Source of the DNA: Halodesulfovibrio sp.
GTDB taxonomy: Bacteria > Desulfobacterota > Desulfovibrionia > Desulfovibrionales > Desulfovibrionaceae
Direction: 5' to 3'
DNA: 40,373 nucleotides
NCBI GenBank assembly: GCA_003252375.1
Contig: QKEJ01000136.1
Coordinates: 1 to 40,373 of the forward strand
Notes under the pieces: generated by a model
The model's database searches: none
What the model saw: only the letters and a program-made list of their open reading frames with translations
Told to the model about the DNA's origin: nothing
In this document: positions 33,022 to 40,373 of the stretch, in pieces
Layout of the letters: each line of letters begins with the position of its first letter
Numbering within the stretch: position 1 is the first letter of the stretch
Translations under genes and position numbers: made by a program

Positions 33022-33735
33022 ATGACGTTGGATACGACAGAGCATAAGGGGACACGCAGAGTACGGTTGCACGAGGAGATCGTGGCCCAGATTCGCGAGC
33101 TGATTGCTCAGGGCGAATTGAAATCCGGTGACAAGCTGCCTGCCGAGCGCAGGCTGGCCGAGATTTTCAGGGTCTCACGGCATTCGGTGCGCGAGGCGAT
33201 CCGGACGCTGGAACAGCTGGGCATCGTGACCAGCCGTCTAGGGGACGGAACCTACGTGCTGGAAAAGAAGGAAGAGCAGGTTATCGAACCGCTGGCCACA
33301 GCGCTGGAACGATGCCGGGGCAAGCTTGCCGAGGTGCTGGAGCTGCGCAAGCTCATCGAGCCGCAGATTGCCTCTCTGGCAGCCCAGCACGTGACGGATG
33401 CACAGCTTGCCGGACTGCGTCTGCAGCTTGATGAGCAGATCAGCGATATTCAGCTGGGCAACACCGGTTCGGAGGCCGACTGCGAATTCCACAAGCTTAT
33501 TGCCGCTGCAACCGGCAACAGCGTGCTGCTTGAAATGGTCTCCCGTATCCACGACCTCGTTGCCGAGAGCCGTGACTTCACACTGCAGAATGATCATCGG
33601 CGCGACTGGGCGGTCGAAACCCATGAGCGCATTCTCAAGGCGTTGCAAGACAGGGATCCTGATGCGGCCTTTCGTGAGATGCACGATCATATTGCCTATG
33701 TGGAGCAGCTTGCGTTGAAGGAACTGGGGATTTAG
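33022..33735 (+). CDS. FadR-subfamily GntR transcriptional regulator
   Basis: 237 residues from the ATG at 33022 (aagg just upstream; the promoter at 32934-32962 rules out earlier starts). The winged helix covers residues ~15-80: HEEIVAQIRELIAQGELKSG, KLPAERRLAEIFRVSRHSVR, then TLEQLGIVTSRLGDGTYV. The C-terminal FCD domain (residues ~95-230) has the metal-binding Asp and His residues (FHKLIAAATGN, THERILKALQDRD, MHDHI). Such proteins commonly sense organic acids such as lactate, pyruvate or glycolate. A TauE/SafE permease lies downstream on the same strand. The regulator probably controls itself and perhaps that permease. Confidence 0.9.
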   Translation: MTLDTTEHKGTRRVRLHEEIVAQIRELIAQGELKSGDKLPAERRLAEIFRVSRHSVREAIRTLEQLGIVTSRLGDGTYVLEKKEEQVIEPLATALERCRGKLAEVLELRKLIEPQIASLAAQHVTDAQLAGLRLQLDEQISDIQLGNTGSEADCEFHKLIAAATGNSVLLEMVSRIHDLVAESRDFTLQNDHRRDWAVETHERILKALQDRDPDAAFREMHDHIAYVEQLALKELGI

Positions 33736-33922
33736 CGCCGGAGCCAGCAAGGCTCCGCGGCGTACCCGAAGGCGGGAGAAATGGCTGGCCCGTGCAGCGT
33801 TGCCCGCCGCCGTATACCGGACCTGTCATTATGCAGCGCATCTGCCGGGTGACGCCTCCTGCACCGCTCCCCTGGTGCCGGTTCGCGCACCTGTCCGTGC
33901 CGCTGAGCAGAGCAGAGGAACC

Positions 33923-34720
33923 ATGCTGACCATCCTTTTCATGTATCTTGCCCTTGGCGCAGTTGCCGGCATCCTTGCCGGTCTGCTCGGCATCGGAGGC
34001 GGGCTCGTCATCGTGCCCATGCTCCACTTCGCCTTTCAGTGGCAGAACCTGCCTCAGGAACATCTGATGCATCTTGCGCTGGGCACGTCACTGGCCACCA
34101 TTATCCTGACATCCATCTCCAGCTACCGTGCGCACGACAAACGTGGTGCGGTGCGCTGGGACATATTCCGCAGCATCACCCCCGGCATTATCGTCGGGAC
34201 ACTGACCGGATCCTGGCTTGCCTCCGGCATGTCCACCGGTATCCTCAAGGTCGTGTTCGTCTGTTTCCTATACTATGTGGCCACCCAGATGCTCATGGGC
34301 ATCAAGCCCAAGCCCACGCGCGACATCCCCGGTACCGCAGGTATCTTCGGGGCTGGCGGTATCATCGGCTGCGTTTCCAGCATTGTGGGTATCGGCGGCG
34401 GCACGCTGACGGTTCCCTTCATGACCTGGTGCAATGTCCAGATGCACGTTGCCATCGGAACGGCATCCGCCATCGGACTGCCCATCGCGCTGGCAGGTAC
34501 GCTCGGCTATATCGTGACCGGCTGGGGCGTGGAAGGACTACCGAGCTGGACAGTGGGATACGTCTATATTCCGGCGTTGCTCGGCATCATCTGCGCCAGC
34601 GTGCTTACGGCTCCCTTTGGTGCCAAGCTGGCGCACAGCCTGCCCGTGGCCAAGCTCAAGCGCATATTCGCCATTCTCCTGTACGCGGTGGCCACCAAGA
34701 TGCTGCTGAGCCTCATCTAG
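33923..34720 (+). CDS. TauE/SafE-family membrane permease
   Basis: 265 residues from the ATG at 33923, with agagg six bases before it. The protein is almost wholly hydrophobic, with eight or so helices in two repeats, each containing the family's GIGGG motif: GLLGIGGGLVIVPMLHFAF near residue 20 and SIVGIGGGTLTVPFMTW near residue 155. Family members export or import sulfite, sulfoacetate, taurine or organic sulfonates, and other anions. In a sulfate reducer sulfur anions are attractive, but the adjacent FadR-type regulator leaves an organic acid possible. It ends in a strong terminator. Confidence 0.88.
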   Translation: MLTILFMYLALGAVAGILAGLLGIGGGLVIVPMLHFAFQWQNLPQEHLMHLALGTSLATIILTSISSYRAHDKRGAVRWDIFRSITPGIIVGTLTGSWLASGMSTGILKVVFVCFLYYVATQMLMGIKPKPTRDIPGTAGIFGAGGIIGCVSSIVGIGGGTLTVPFMTWCNVQMHVAIGTASAIGLPIALAGTLGYIVTGWGVEGLPSWTVGYVYIPALLGIICASVLTAPFGAKLAHSLPVAKLKRIFAILLYAVATKMLLSLI

Positions 34721-34745
34721 CACCCGACTTTCAGCTGTATGCCAG

Positions 34746-34776
34746 GGGCTCCGCGCACGCGCGCGGGGCCCTTTTT
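34746..34776 (+). terminator. intrinsic terminator after the TauE-type gene
   Basis: gggctccgcgc (34746-34756) pairs fully with gcgcggggccc (34761-34771, one T-G), loop acgc, then T5 (34772-34776). Confidence 0.9.
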
Positions 34777-34816
34777 ATATCCTGTGCTCAGTAGATTCTA
34801 AGAGCCCTGCCTTTTG

Positions 34817-34845
34817 GTGACACGGCCGCGGCATTCCCCTACACT
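34817..34845 (+). promoter_or_regulatory. promoter for the kinase/binding-protein/hydrolase operon
   Basis: GTGACA (34817-34822) and TACACT (34840-34845), spacer 17 bases. The start would fall near 34852, just before the SD at 34857-34862. Confidence 0.6.
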
Positions 34846-34870
34846 GTCAGAACGAAAAGGAGCGCTATCT

Positions 34871-37231
34871 GTGATGCTGGACAGGATAAACCGGTTTGCG
34901 CCGCAGGGGAAACCATGCCCAGGAGTGCGGGCCATGATGATGCCGGCGTGGCTGGTATGTCTGGCATGGCCTGTCTTGTCGGCCATGCCGGCATGCGCCA
35001 CGGATGGGCCGGGACGTGATGGCAGCGGGGCCCTCGCAGCTGCGGACCGGTTTCTGGCTGTTGTTTCCTTCCTGACTTCCGGGGCGTTTCTTGCCGGGGC
35101 GTGTGTTGCCCTGATTGCCCTGTTTCTTGTTTCCGTCCTGCTGTTCCGTCTTCGCCTGCTGCGCATGGAATTGCGCAAGGGGGAGGTGCGTGGCGCCCAT
35201 GTCCAGAACCTCAGACAGGCCATCGAGCAGTCCGGAGGGGCGCAGGGGGTTGAGGACGGCGTGGTGGGAGTGCTGGACCGGTGCCGCCTTTCTCTGGGCT
35301 GCTCTCTGCTTGTGGTTGGCATACTGCCTGATCATCATTCTGATGATGCGGAGCGTCTTTTCTGGAGTTTTGCCGAAGGATATGAGGAAGGCGCCATTCG
35401 TCAGACCCTGGAGCATGCGCTGGCAACGGAGTATCTGCGCACACTGGACGGCCCCTGCTGGCTGCATGATGTTGCAGGGTACCCTGCGCTCTTTGCGCCG
35501 ATTACCGGCCTGAGCCAGCTGTTCGGAGCCGGATGTGTTGTTCCGTATACCACCGCGGGGATGCGTCTGCGCATCTGTGCGTTGTTTCGTCGTGGCCATC
35601 GCCCCGTGCCTGATGCCGAACTCGTGAGCCTGCAGCTGGATCAGGCATGCTTTGTTCTTTCCCGGGTAGCCTGGCGGATGGAAGCAGAACGTGCGTTGGC
35701 GCGGGAACGGGGTCTGCGCTCGGGCATGTTCGAGACGCCGGGGCTTGCCAAGCTGCTTGCCAACCCGGCCGACGGAACGATTCTGGACGCCAACACTGCG
35801 GCTGCGGAGCTGTTCGGTCTGGATAGAAAAAAACTGTGCGCCATGTCTCTGTGGCAGTTGCACGAGTCCGACACTGTCGGTGCCAGAGGGCTGTATCGCC
35901 ATGCCGCCGAGAGGGGGCAGACCTTTGACATGCGCTACGGTTCCCGTGACAGCGGGCTGCGCGATCTTGAGGTTTCCGTTTTCTCCCTGCAGGTGGATGG
36001 GGCTCCTGCCGTGTTCGCCATCTACCAGGACGTGACCGCCCGCAAGCGGGTGGAGGCGGAATTGGCAGGGAGCGAACTGCGTCTGCGCAATCTTGTGGAG
36101 CGGTCTCCTGTGCCGTTGGCCCTGTGCGATCAGCAGTGCCGCTTCGTCTACGCCAATCCGGCCTATGCGGCCCTGTTCGGGTATGCCCGCAGCGAGATGG
36201 AGGGGCAGCATTTCAGTATGCTTCTGCCTGAGGGGGGGCTTGAGGAGTTTCAGCAGTTTCATGACCGCTTCATTCAGGAGGCCGAAATATCCGGACGCGA
36301 ATGGACTCTTGTCCGCAAGGATGGGGAACACCGTGTGATGGAGGTCAGCTGCTTCATGCTCAAGGGCACGGGGGGCCTGCCGCAGGTGGCTACCTACATG
36401 CAGGACATAACGGATCGGCAGCGTCTGGCGGACATGATGATTCAGAGTGAGAAAATGGCTTCCGTGGGTGGTCTTGCCGCCGGTATGGCGCACGAGATCA
36501 ATAATCCGCTGGGCGGCATTCTTCAGGGCTGCCAGAATATTGGCCGAAGGCTGGACCCTTCGTTGGTCGCAAATAGGAACATTGCGGATTCATTGAATGT
36601 TTCAATGGAAGACGTGTTGCGCTACCTTGAGGAACGATCTATTCTGCGTTTTCTCGACGGCATACGGGAATCGGCGGGGCGGGCTGCCCGGATTACTGCC
36701 AACATGCTGGACTTCAGCAGGCGCGGTAATGCCCAGTACGCCCCTGTTCTGCTGTCGGAGCTCATGGACAAGGCGCTGGAGCTGGCTGAAAACGACTATG
36801 ACCTGAAGAAGCGGTTCGATTTCCGTCAGATCTCGATTGTCCGGGAATATCAGCCCGGCATGGAGCCAGTGCCCTGTGTGGCGACGGAGGTGGAACAGGT
36901 CGCCCTCAATCTGCTCAAGAATGCGGCACAGGCCATGGGAGAGGCGTCTCCTCCCATTGCGACACCTGTTATCGTGGTGCGCACCCGGAGCGAGAGCGGG
37001 CAGGCCATCTTCGAGGTTGAGGACAGCGGGCCGGGTATGTCCAAGGGGGTTGCCCGACGCATCTTCGAACCCTTCTACACCACGAAGAAGGCTGGAAGCG
37101 GAACCGGGCTGGGGCTGGCTGTTTCCTATTTCATCATTACGAACAACCACAGGGGAACCATCCAGGTGGATTCGGTTCCCGGTCGCGGCTCGCGGTTTAC
37201 CGTGGCGTTGCCTTACCAGCGCGAGGACTGA
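34871..37231 (+). CDS. membrane-bound PAS sensor histidine kinase
   Basis: 786 residues from GTG at 34871, eight bases after ggag; ATG at 34874 is the alternative. A signal-like helix (residues ~24-42, MMPAWLVCLAWPVLSA) and a second helix (~60-95, FLAVVSFLTSGAFLAG to FLVSVLLF) put a short loop outside. The cytoplasmic part has a GAF-like region (~110-255), two PAS domains (~275-400 and ~405-525) and HisKA with SVGGLAAGMAHEINNPLGG, phospho-acceptor His541. The ATPase domain has NLLKNAAQAM (N box), DSGPGM (G1) and GTGLGLAVSYFI (G2). A ~30-residue insert in the HisKA linker (SLVANRNIADSLNVSMEDVL) is known from Desulfovibrio kinases. No response regulator is nearby. A binding lipoprotein starts 21 bases downstream, a likely partner sensor. 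Confidence 0.9.
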   Translation: MMLDRINRFAPQGKPCPGVRAMMMPAWLVCLAWPVLSAMPACATDGPGRDGSGALAAADRFLAVVSFLTSGAFLAGACVALIALFLVSVLLFRLRLLRMELRKGEVRGAHVQNLRQAIEQSGGAQGVEDGVVGVLDRCRLSLGCSLLVVGILPDHHSDDAERLFWSFAEGYEEGAIRQTLEHALATEYLRTLDGPCWLHDVAGYPALFAPITGLSQLFGAGCVVPYTTAGMRLRICALFRRGHRPVPDAELVSLQLDQACFVLSRVAWRMEAERALARERGLRSGMFETPGLAKLLANPADGTILDANTAAAELFGLDRKKLCAMSLWQLHESDTVGARGLYRHAAERGQTFDMRYGSRDSGLRDLEVSVFSLQVDGAPAVFAIYQDVTARKRVEAELAGSELRLRNLVERSPVPLALCDQQCRFVYANPAYAALFGYARSEMEGQHFSMLLPEGGLEEFQQFHDRFIQEAEISGREWTLVRKDGEHRVMEVSCFMLKGTGGLPQVATYMQDITDRQRLADMMIQSEKMASVGGLAAGMAHEINNPLGGILQGCQNIGRRLDPSLVANRNIADSLNVSMEDVLRYLEERSILRFLDGIRESAGRAARITANMLDFSRRGNAQYAPVLLSELMDKALELAENDYDLKKRFDFRQISIVREYQPGMEPVPCVATEVEQVALNLLKNAAQAMGEASPPIATPVIVVRTRSESGQAIFEVEDSGPGMSKGVARRIFEPFYTTKKAGSGTGLGLAVSYFIITNNHRGTIQVDSVPGRGSRFTVALPYQRED

Positions 37232-37252
37232 GCCGACAATTCCGGAGGAATC

Positions 37253-38518
37253 ATGCGTATTCAGAGTATTCGTACGGCAGTGCTCGTCATGTGCCTGCTC
37301 TTTCTTGTCGGCTGCAGTTCGGGAGAGGCCCCGGAAGAGGGGGCGGGCAAGGCCGGTGAGGCTCGTCCGGCAGCTGCGCAGGAGCAACCGTCTGATTGGG
37401 AGGATGTGCTCAAGGCGGCGCAGGGCACCACGGTCTCCTTCTACATGTATGGCGGCATGGCCAATGTGAATGCCTGGATAGATGGCTATGTGGCCGATGC
37501 TGTCCGTGCGCAGTATGGCATTACACTTGAACGGGTGCCCATGGACGCCTCGGTGTTCGTCAACAAGCTGCTGACGGAGAAGGCTGCCGGGCGGGACAAG
37601 GGATCCATCGATCTGCTCTGGATCAATGGCGAGAATTTCAGGAACGCCCGGGAAGCAGGGCTGCTGTACGGACCGGTTGCCAACCGGTTGCCGAACGTTG
37701 CGGCGTATGTGGATCCGGCAGCCGCAGCCACGGACTTCGGCTATCCGGTGGACGGGTTCGAAGCTCCCTACGGCAGGGCCCAGTTTGTCATGGAATATGA
37801 TTCGGCAAGGACCCCCGAGCCGCCGCAGTCGTTTGCGGAACTGAAGGCTTGGGTGAAGGCGCACCCCGGGCGTTTCACGTACCCGCAGCCGCCAGACTTT
37901 ACCGGCTCCGCCTTTGTGCGGCAGGTGTTCTATGCGGTGACCGGAGGGTACGGGCAATATATGCACGGGTTCGATCAGGCCCTCTTTGACGCCAAGGCCC
38001 CGTTGCTCTGGCACTACCTGAACGATCTGGAGCCCTATCTCTGGCAGCAGGGGCAGTCCTACCCCAAGGATCCCGCGGCGCAGGCACTGCTGTTCGCCCG
38101 CGGAGAGGTGGATTTCATGATGGCCTACCACCCCGCGCATGCCCAAAGCCGGATTCTGGAGGGTGTGTATCCCGCAAGTGTGCGAACCTTTGTCATGCGG
38201 GACGGATCCATCTTCAATACCCATTTCACGGCCATTCCCGCCAATGCACCCAACAGGGCGGGCGCCATGGTTGTGATGAATTTCCTTCTTTCGCCCGAAG
38301 CCCAGCTCTCCAAGTTCCGGGCCGAGAACTGGGGCGACTTCCCGGCCATCGACACCGGGCGGTTGTCTGCGGACATGGCCGCCCGGTTTGCCGCGGTGGA
38401 TCTTGGGGCCGCCACGCTGAGCGCCGAAGCCCTGAATGCCGTGGCCGTGCCGGAAATTCCCTCCGCCTGGCTGGAGGCTCTGGAGCAGGGATGGCAGGAT
38501 CACGTACTGCACAAGTAG
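37253..38518 (+). CDS. YnjB-like ABC-transporter substrate-binding lipoprotein
   Basis: 421 residues with a ggagg SD five bases before the ATG. A lipoprotein signal peptide ends in the lipobox LFLVGC; Cys at about residue 20 is the lipidation site, followed by a Glu/Ala/Pro linker. The mature part is a type II binding protein similar to E. coli YnjB: VSFYMYGGMANVNAWIDGYV, DLLWINGENFRNAREAGLLYGP, EVDFMMAYHPAHAQSRILEG and NFLLSPEAQLSKF. No permease or ATPase is encoded next to it. It lies between a membrane kinase and a nucleoside hydrolase and overlaps the latter by 28 bases. The ligand is unknown; a nucleoside or related compound is an inference from the operon. Confidence 0.85.
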   Translation: MRIQSIRTAVLVMCLLFLVGCSSGEAPEEGAGKAGEARPAAAQEQPSDWEDVLKAAQGTTVSFYMYGGMANVNAWIDGYVADAVRAQYGITLERVPMDASVFVNKLLTEKAAGRDKGSIDLLWINGENFRNAREAGLLYGPVANRLPNVAAYVDPAAAATDFGYPVDGFEAPYGRAQFVMEYDSARTPEPPQSFAELKAWVKAHPGRFTYPQPPDFTGSAFVRQVFYAVTGGYGQYMHGFDQALFDAKAPLLWHYLNDLEPYLWQQGQSYPKDPAAQALLFARGEVDFMMAYHPAHAQSRILEGVYPASVRTFVMRDGSIFNTHFTAIPANAPNRAGAMVVMNFLLSPEAQLSKFRAENWGDFPAIDTGRLSADMAARFAAVDLGAATLSAEALNAVAVPEIPSAWLEALEQGWQDHVLHK

Positions 38519-39561
38519 TGTCCGCCTGCCCGGTGCTGCTGGACATGGACAACGCTCTCGGCAGCCCCGTGCGGGACGTGGATGACGGGGTGGCCCTTGC
38601 GCTTGCCCTGGCCTCTCCCGAGCTGGAGGTTGTGGGGATCGTTGCCTCGGCCTGCAACTGCAGTGCGTCCGAGGCCCTTGCCAATACGCTGCGGATGCTT
38701 GCCGTTGCCGGCCGCAGGGATATCCCCGTGGCCCGTGGTGCCGATGGGCCCCTTGTTGCCGACAGACAGGCGCACCACGCCTATCTGGATGCCAAGGCGC
38801 AGGGCCCGGACGCATCCTACTGGGCGCAATGCGCGGTGTCCGATGGTTCTGTTGCGTCTTTGCTTCCGGATGAGCGTACGGGGAGCCGACTGATTATCGA
38901 CATGGCCCGTGCCCATGCCGGGCGACTTGTGCTTGTCATGCAGGGAGCCCTGACCAATCTGGCCCTTGCGCTGCGTGAAGCCCCGGATATAGCCGGATGC
39001 ATCCGGGAAGTGGTGCACATGGGGGGCGTCTTTGTGCCCAGACAGGATGCGGGGCGCGAGCGGGCCTTCGAGTGGGCCACGCCGGATGTGCCCGCCGAGG
39101 TGTGGGAGCACACCCTGCGGTTCAATACCTGGTATGATCCCGAGGCTACCGCTGTAGTACTGCGTTCCGGCATGCCTCTCCGGCTTGTCACGGCCAATGT
39201 GACCGTGCATGTCTTCATGCGGCTGGAGGATGTTGCACGCATCCGTCAGAGCGGCGGCGCATGGCGGCGGTTTCTTGCCGACGCCGTGGAGCCGTGGGTT
39301 CGCTGGAGCATGGAGCGGCGGAAGCTGCCTGGTGCCCATATGCACGACCCGCTTGCTGTCGCTGCCGTGGCGTTTCCGGATATCTGCCGCTATCGGGTCA
39401 TGCATGCCGATGTGCCGGCCTTTCTGGAGGGGCGGGAGTGGCTGCTGCGTGCTCCGGAGGCTGCAGGAGGCACGGTTATGGTGCAGGCAGCCGTGGATGT
39501 GGATGTGGACCGGTTCGAGGTGTTGCTGGCGGATCGGCTTGCAGGGGCGGACGTTCTGTGA
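38491..39561 (+). CDS. nucleoside hydrolase-family protein
   Basis: 356 residues from the ATG at 38491 (ggag five bases upstream; GTG at 38518 is a weaker alternative). The family cleaves N-glycosidic bonds of nucleosides and needs a Ca-binding N-terminal Asp cluster, usually DTDPGxDD. Here it is expanded: LLDMDNALGSPVRDVDDGVA, the variant in which the first and last Asp pairs are separated by about eight more residues. Other family parts are VVGIVASACNCS, VLVMQGALTNLALALRE, REVVHMGGVF, FNTWYDPEATAVVLRSG and the C-terminal active-site HMHDPLAVAA. No signal peptide, so cytoplasmic. It is coupled to the lipoprotein gene. Substrate could be a purine or pyrimidine nucleoside. Confidence 0.85.
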   Translation: MAGSRTAQVVSACPVLLDMDNALGSPVRDVDDGVALALALASPELEVVGIVASACNCSASEALANTLRMLAVAGRRDIPVARGADGPLVADRQAHHAYLDAKAQGPDASYWAQCAVSDGSVASLLPDERTGSRLIIDMARAHAGRLVLVMQGALTNLALALREAPDIAGCIREVVHMGGVFVPRQDAGRERAFEWATPDVPAEVWEHTLRFNTWYDPEATAVVLRSGMPLRLVTANVTVHVFMRLEDVARIRQSGGAWRRFLADAVEPWVRWSMERRKLPGAHMHDPLAVAAVAFPDICRYRVMHADVPAFLEGREWLLRAPEAAGGTVMVQAAVDVDVDRFEVLLADRLAGADVL

Positions 39562-39651
39562 AGGGGGGAGGTGCACAAATGGATTGCATGGGATTTTTCT
39601 ATCCGTTTTGCATATGCTCCTGCCTTGTGATTCTTAGGATTGTTCGTAACT

Positions 39652-39680
39652 TTGTCCCGAGCTGGGGAAAAAAATATACT
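39652..39680 (+). promoter_or_regulatory. promoter upstream of the 39907 gene
   Basis: TTGTCC (39652-39657) and TATACT (39675-39680; five of six) with a 17-base spacer. The -35 matches at four positions. Confidence 0.6.
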
Positions 39681-39682
39681 TG

Positions 39683-39693
39683 TTGGTCCGACC
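39683..39693. promoter_or_regulatory. GntR-type operator-like site at +1
   Basis: TTGGTCCGACC, with the palindromic core GGTC-C-GACC. It matches ten of 11 bases of the operator at 32961-32971 and is likewise placed just after a -10 box. Confidence 0.5.
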
Positions 39694-39906
39694 GCCCGAC
39701 GATAGGGTGCCCAACAGGTTGCCTGAAATGGCATCGCGCCGCGTGAGTTTTTCTATGTAACACACTGTTGTTAATCGTAAAAATCATTCAGCGTTTTCAG
39801 GTTTTCCCAGGTTCCTGAATCTTGTCGCAACCATGCGGGGAATGGGTGTCCGTTACGGGGCACATGTGGAAAAGATGCGGGAACAAATGACTATCAGGAG
39901 GATGCC

Positions 39907-40182
39907 GTGATCAAATATTGTATGGATGACATGCTGAAGCAGCTCGGCAAGGACTTTGACGAATTCGCTGGCACGCTTCGCTCGGTGGAGCGGACCGAGG
40001 AGGGAGACTTTATTGTTCCCGCCGAAGTCATGCTGAGCATCGTCGGGCAGGTGCAGTCCCTTTTCGGTACGGTGAGAAAGACACACGTTTCGGTTAAGAC
40101 CGCCCTTGAACATGAGTACCTTTCACGCGAAAAGGCGTGGGACATGCTGCTGGAGGCGCCGGACCCCGGTACGGAACATTGA
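39907..40182 (+). CDS. small hypothetical protein
   Basis: 91 residues from a GTG at 39907 with an aggagg SD seven bases upstream. Acidic (many Asp/Glu) with helical stretches: DDMLKQLGKDFDEFAGTLRS, then PAEVMLSIVGQVQSLFGTVRKT and HEYLSREKAWDMLLEA. No signal peptide or membrane segment. The family is not recognised. It converges on dsrC, with a hairpin and the dsrC terminator between. The good SD and own promoter support a real gene. Confidence 0.7.
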   Translation: MIKYCMDDMLKQLGKDFDEFAGTLRSVERTEEGDFIVPAEVMLSIVGQVQSLFGTVRKTHVSVKTALEHEYLSREKAWDMLLEAPDPGTEH

Positions 40183-40217
40183 TTCCGGACCGGCCGGAAT
40201 CCGAGCACGACCGCTCC

Positions 40218-40255
40218 CGAGCCCCCCTGCAGGCCAATGCCCGCAGGGGGGCTCG
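40218..40255 (+). terminator. long GC-rich hairpin after the 39907 gene
   Basis: cgagcccccctgc (40218-40230) and gcaggggggctcg (40243-40255) form 13 perfect pairs; the 12-base loop can close further through ggc/gcc. No proper T tract follows, so it may end transcription with help or protect the mRNA. Confidence 0.6.
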
Positions 40256-40291
40256 GCTGTTGCCGACCTTTCGTGAGGACATTGGGTAAAG

Positions 40292-40320
40292 AAAAAGGGC
40301 GGAAGCCGAAGCTTCCGCCC
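40292..40320 (-). terminator. intrinsic terminator of dsrC
   Basis: gggcggaagc (40297-40306) and gcttccgccc (40311-40320) with loop cgaa; read on the minus strand the stem is followed by T5CTTT. It is 27 bases after the dsrC stop. Confidence 0.93.
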
Positions 40321-40346
40321 TGAATGCACATACTCGCCGGTGCGGA

Positions 40347-40373
40347 CTAAACGCAGCCGGTGGGCTTGGGCAG
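40347..40373 (-). CDS. dsrC: 3' end of dsrC, sulfur carrier protein, partial
   Basis: Only the last eight codons and the stop are inside the window: read on the minus strand from the edge they give LPKPTGCV and TAG. This is the invariant C-terminal arm of DsrC, whose penultimate Cys forms the trisulfide with sulfite-derived sulfur in the DsrAB reaction. The partner Cys, about ten residues earlier, lies off-window. With only eight residues the call rests on this very distinctive tail, on the terminator directly after it and on the sulfate-reducer context. Confidence 0.85.
   Translation of the reverse strand: MPKPTGCV

Larger units (their letters stand above)
39562..39906. other. 345-bp intergenic region with a promoter and long leader
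   Basis: Contains the promoter and GntR-like site listed next. The predicted transcript starts near 39687 and has a ~220-base leader before the small gene at 39907. TTCAGG (39796-39801) and CCTGAA (39814-39819) form an inverted repeat around a 12-base centre. No gene or known riboswitch recognised. Confidence 0.5.

Overview
The window comes from a sulfate-reducing bacterium of the Desulfovibrio type (order Desulfovibrionales; genus not resolvable from sequence alone). It carries the complete adenylyl-sulfate reductase genes aprBA followed by qmoABC and the Desulfovibrio-type qmoD. The last 27 bases are the 3' end of dsrC, read on the minus strand, encoding LPKPTGCV and a stop. GC is high and operons are tight with strong Shine-Dalgarno (SD) sites. 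aprBA uses a codon set typical of very highly expressed genes (GAA nearly always for Glu, many GCT/GTT/GGT). No tRNA, rRNA, IS element or CRISPR array was found.

Layout. 1-3.2 kb: a 5'-truncated metY-like gene, a bidirectional terminator, a small unknown gene and a chorismate mutase-like/EPSP synthase-like fusion that seems to have lost its catalytic residues. 3.2-12.3 kb: a long AT-richer upstream region, aprBA with its own terminator, a large leader hairpin, then qmoABC-qmoD. 12.3-15.7 kb (minus): a translationally coupled fdhE-fdhD-mobA-moaA operon for molybdenum cofactor and formate dehydrogenase maturation, with a promoter set in an array of repeated heptamers. 15.9-17.2 kb: a small cupin and an AraC-type regulator. 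17.2-22.1 kb (minus): livJ-livHMGF, a branched-chain amino-acid ABC importer. 22.5-27.5 kb: a DapF-fold racemase resembling histidine racemase CntK, a small HMA-like protein without its CxxC, cheW, a soluble multi-PAS histidine kinase and a CadC/SmtB-like ArsR metal sensor. 27.6-32.1 kb (minus): an RND efflux pump and its membrane fusion protein under a promoter whose -10 lies inside a perfect palindrome. 32.3-34.8 kb: a DUF3124 lipoprotein-sized exported protein, a FadR-type GntR regulator with an evident autoregulatory operator, and a TauE/SafE permease. 34.8-39.6 kb: an operon of membrane-bound PAS histidine kinase, YnjB-like binding lipoprotein and nucleoside hydrolase. 39.6-40.4 kb: a small unknown gene with a long leader and a GntR-like operator, converging on dsrC.

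How it fits together. AprBA reduces APS to sulfite and AMP with electrons that the membrane QmoABC complex takes from the menaquinone pool; DsrC is the downstream sulfur carrier. The fdhE/fdhD/mobA/moaA set supports molybdo- or tungsto-formate dehydrogenases, a main electron entry in these bacteria. The rest is transport, efflux and signalling. The points most worth follow-up are the degenerate EPSP synthase fusion, the CntK-like racemase, the kinase/binding-protein/nucleoside-hydrolase operon, the FdhD lacking its usual CxxC, and several regulatory architectures (qmo leader, heptamer array, RND operator, two matching GntR-type operators).
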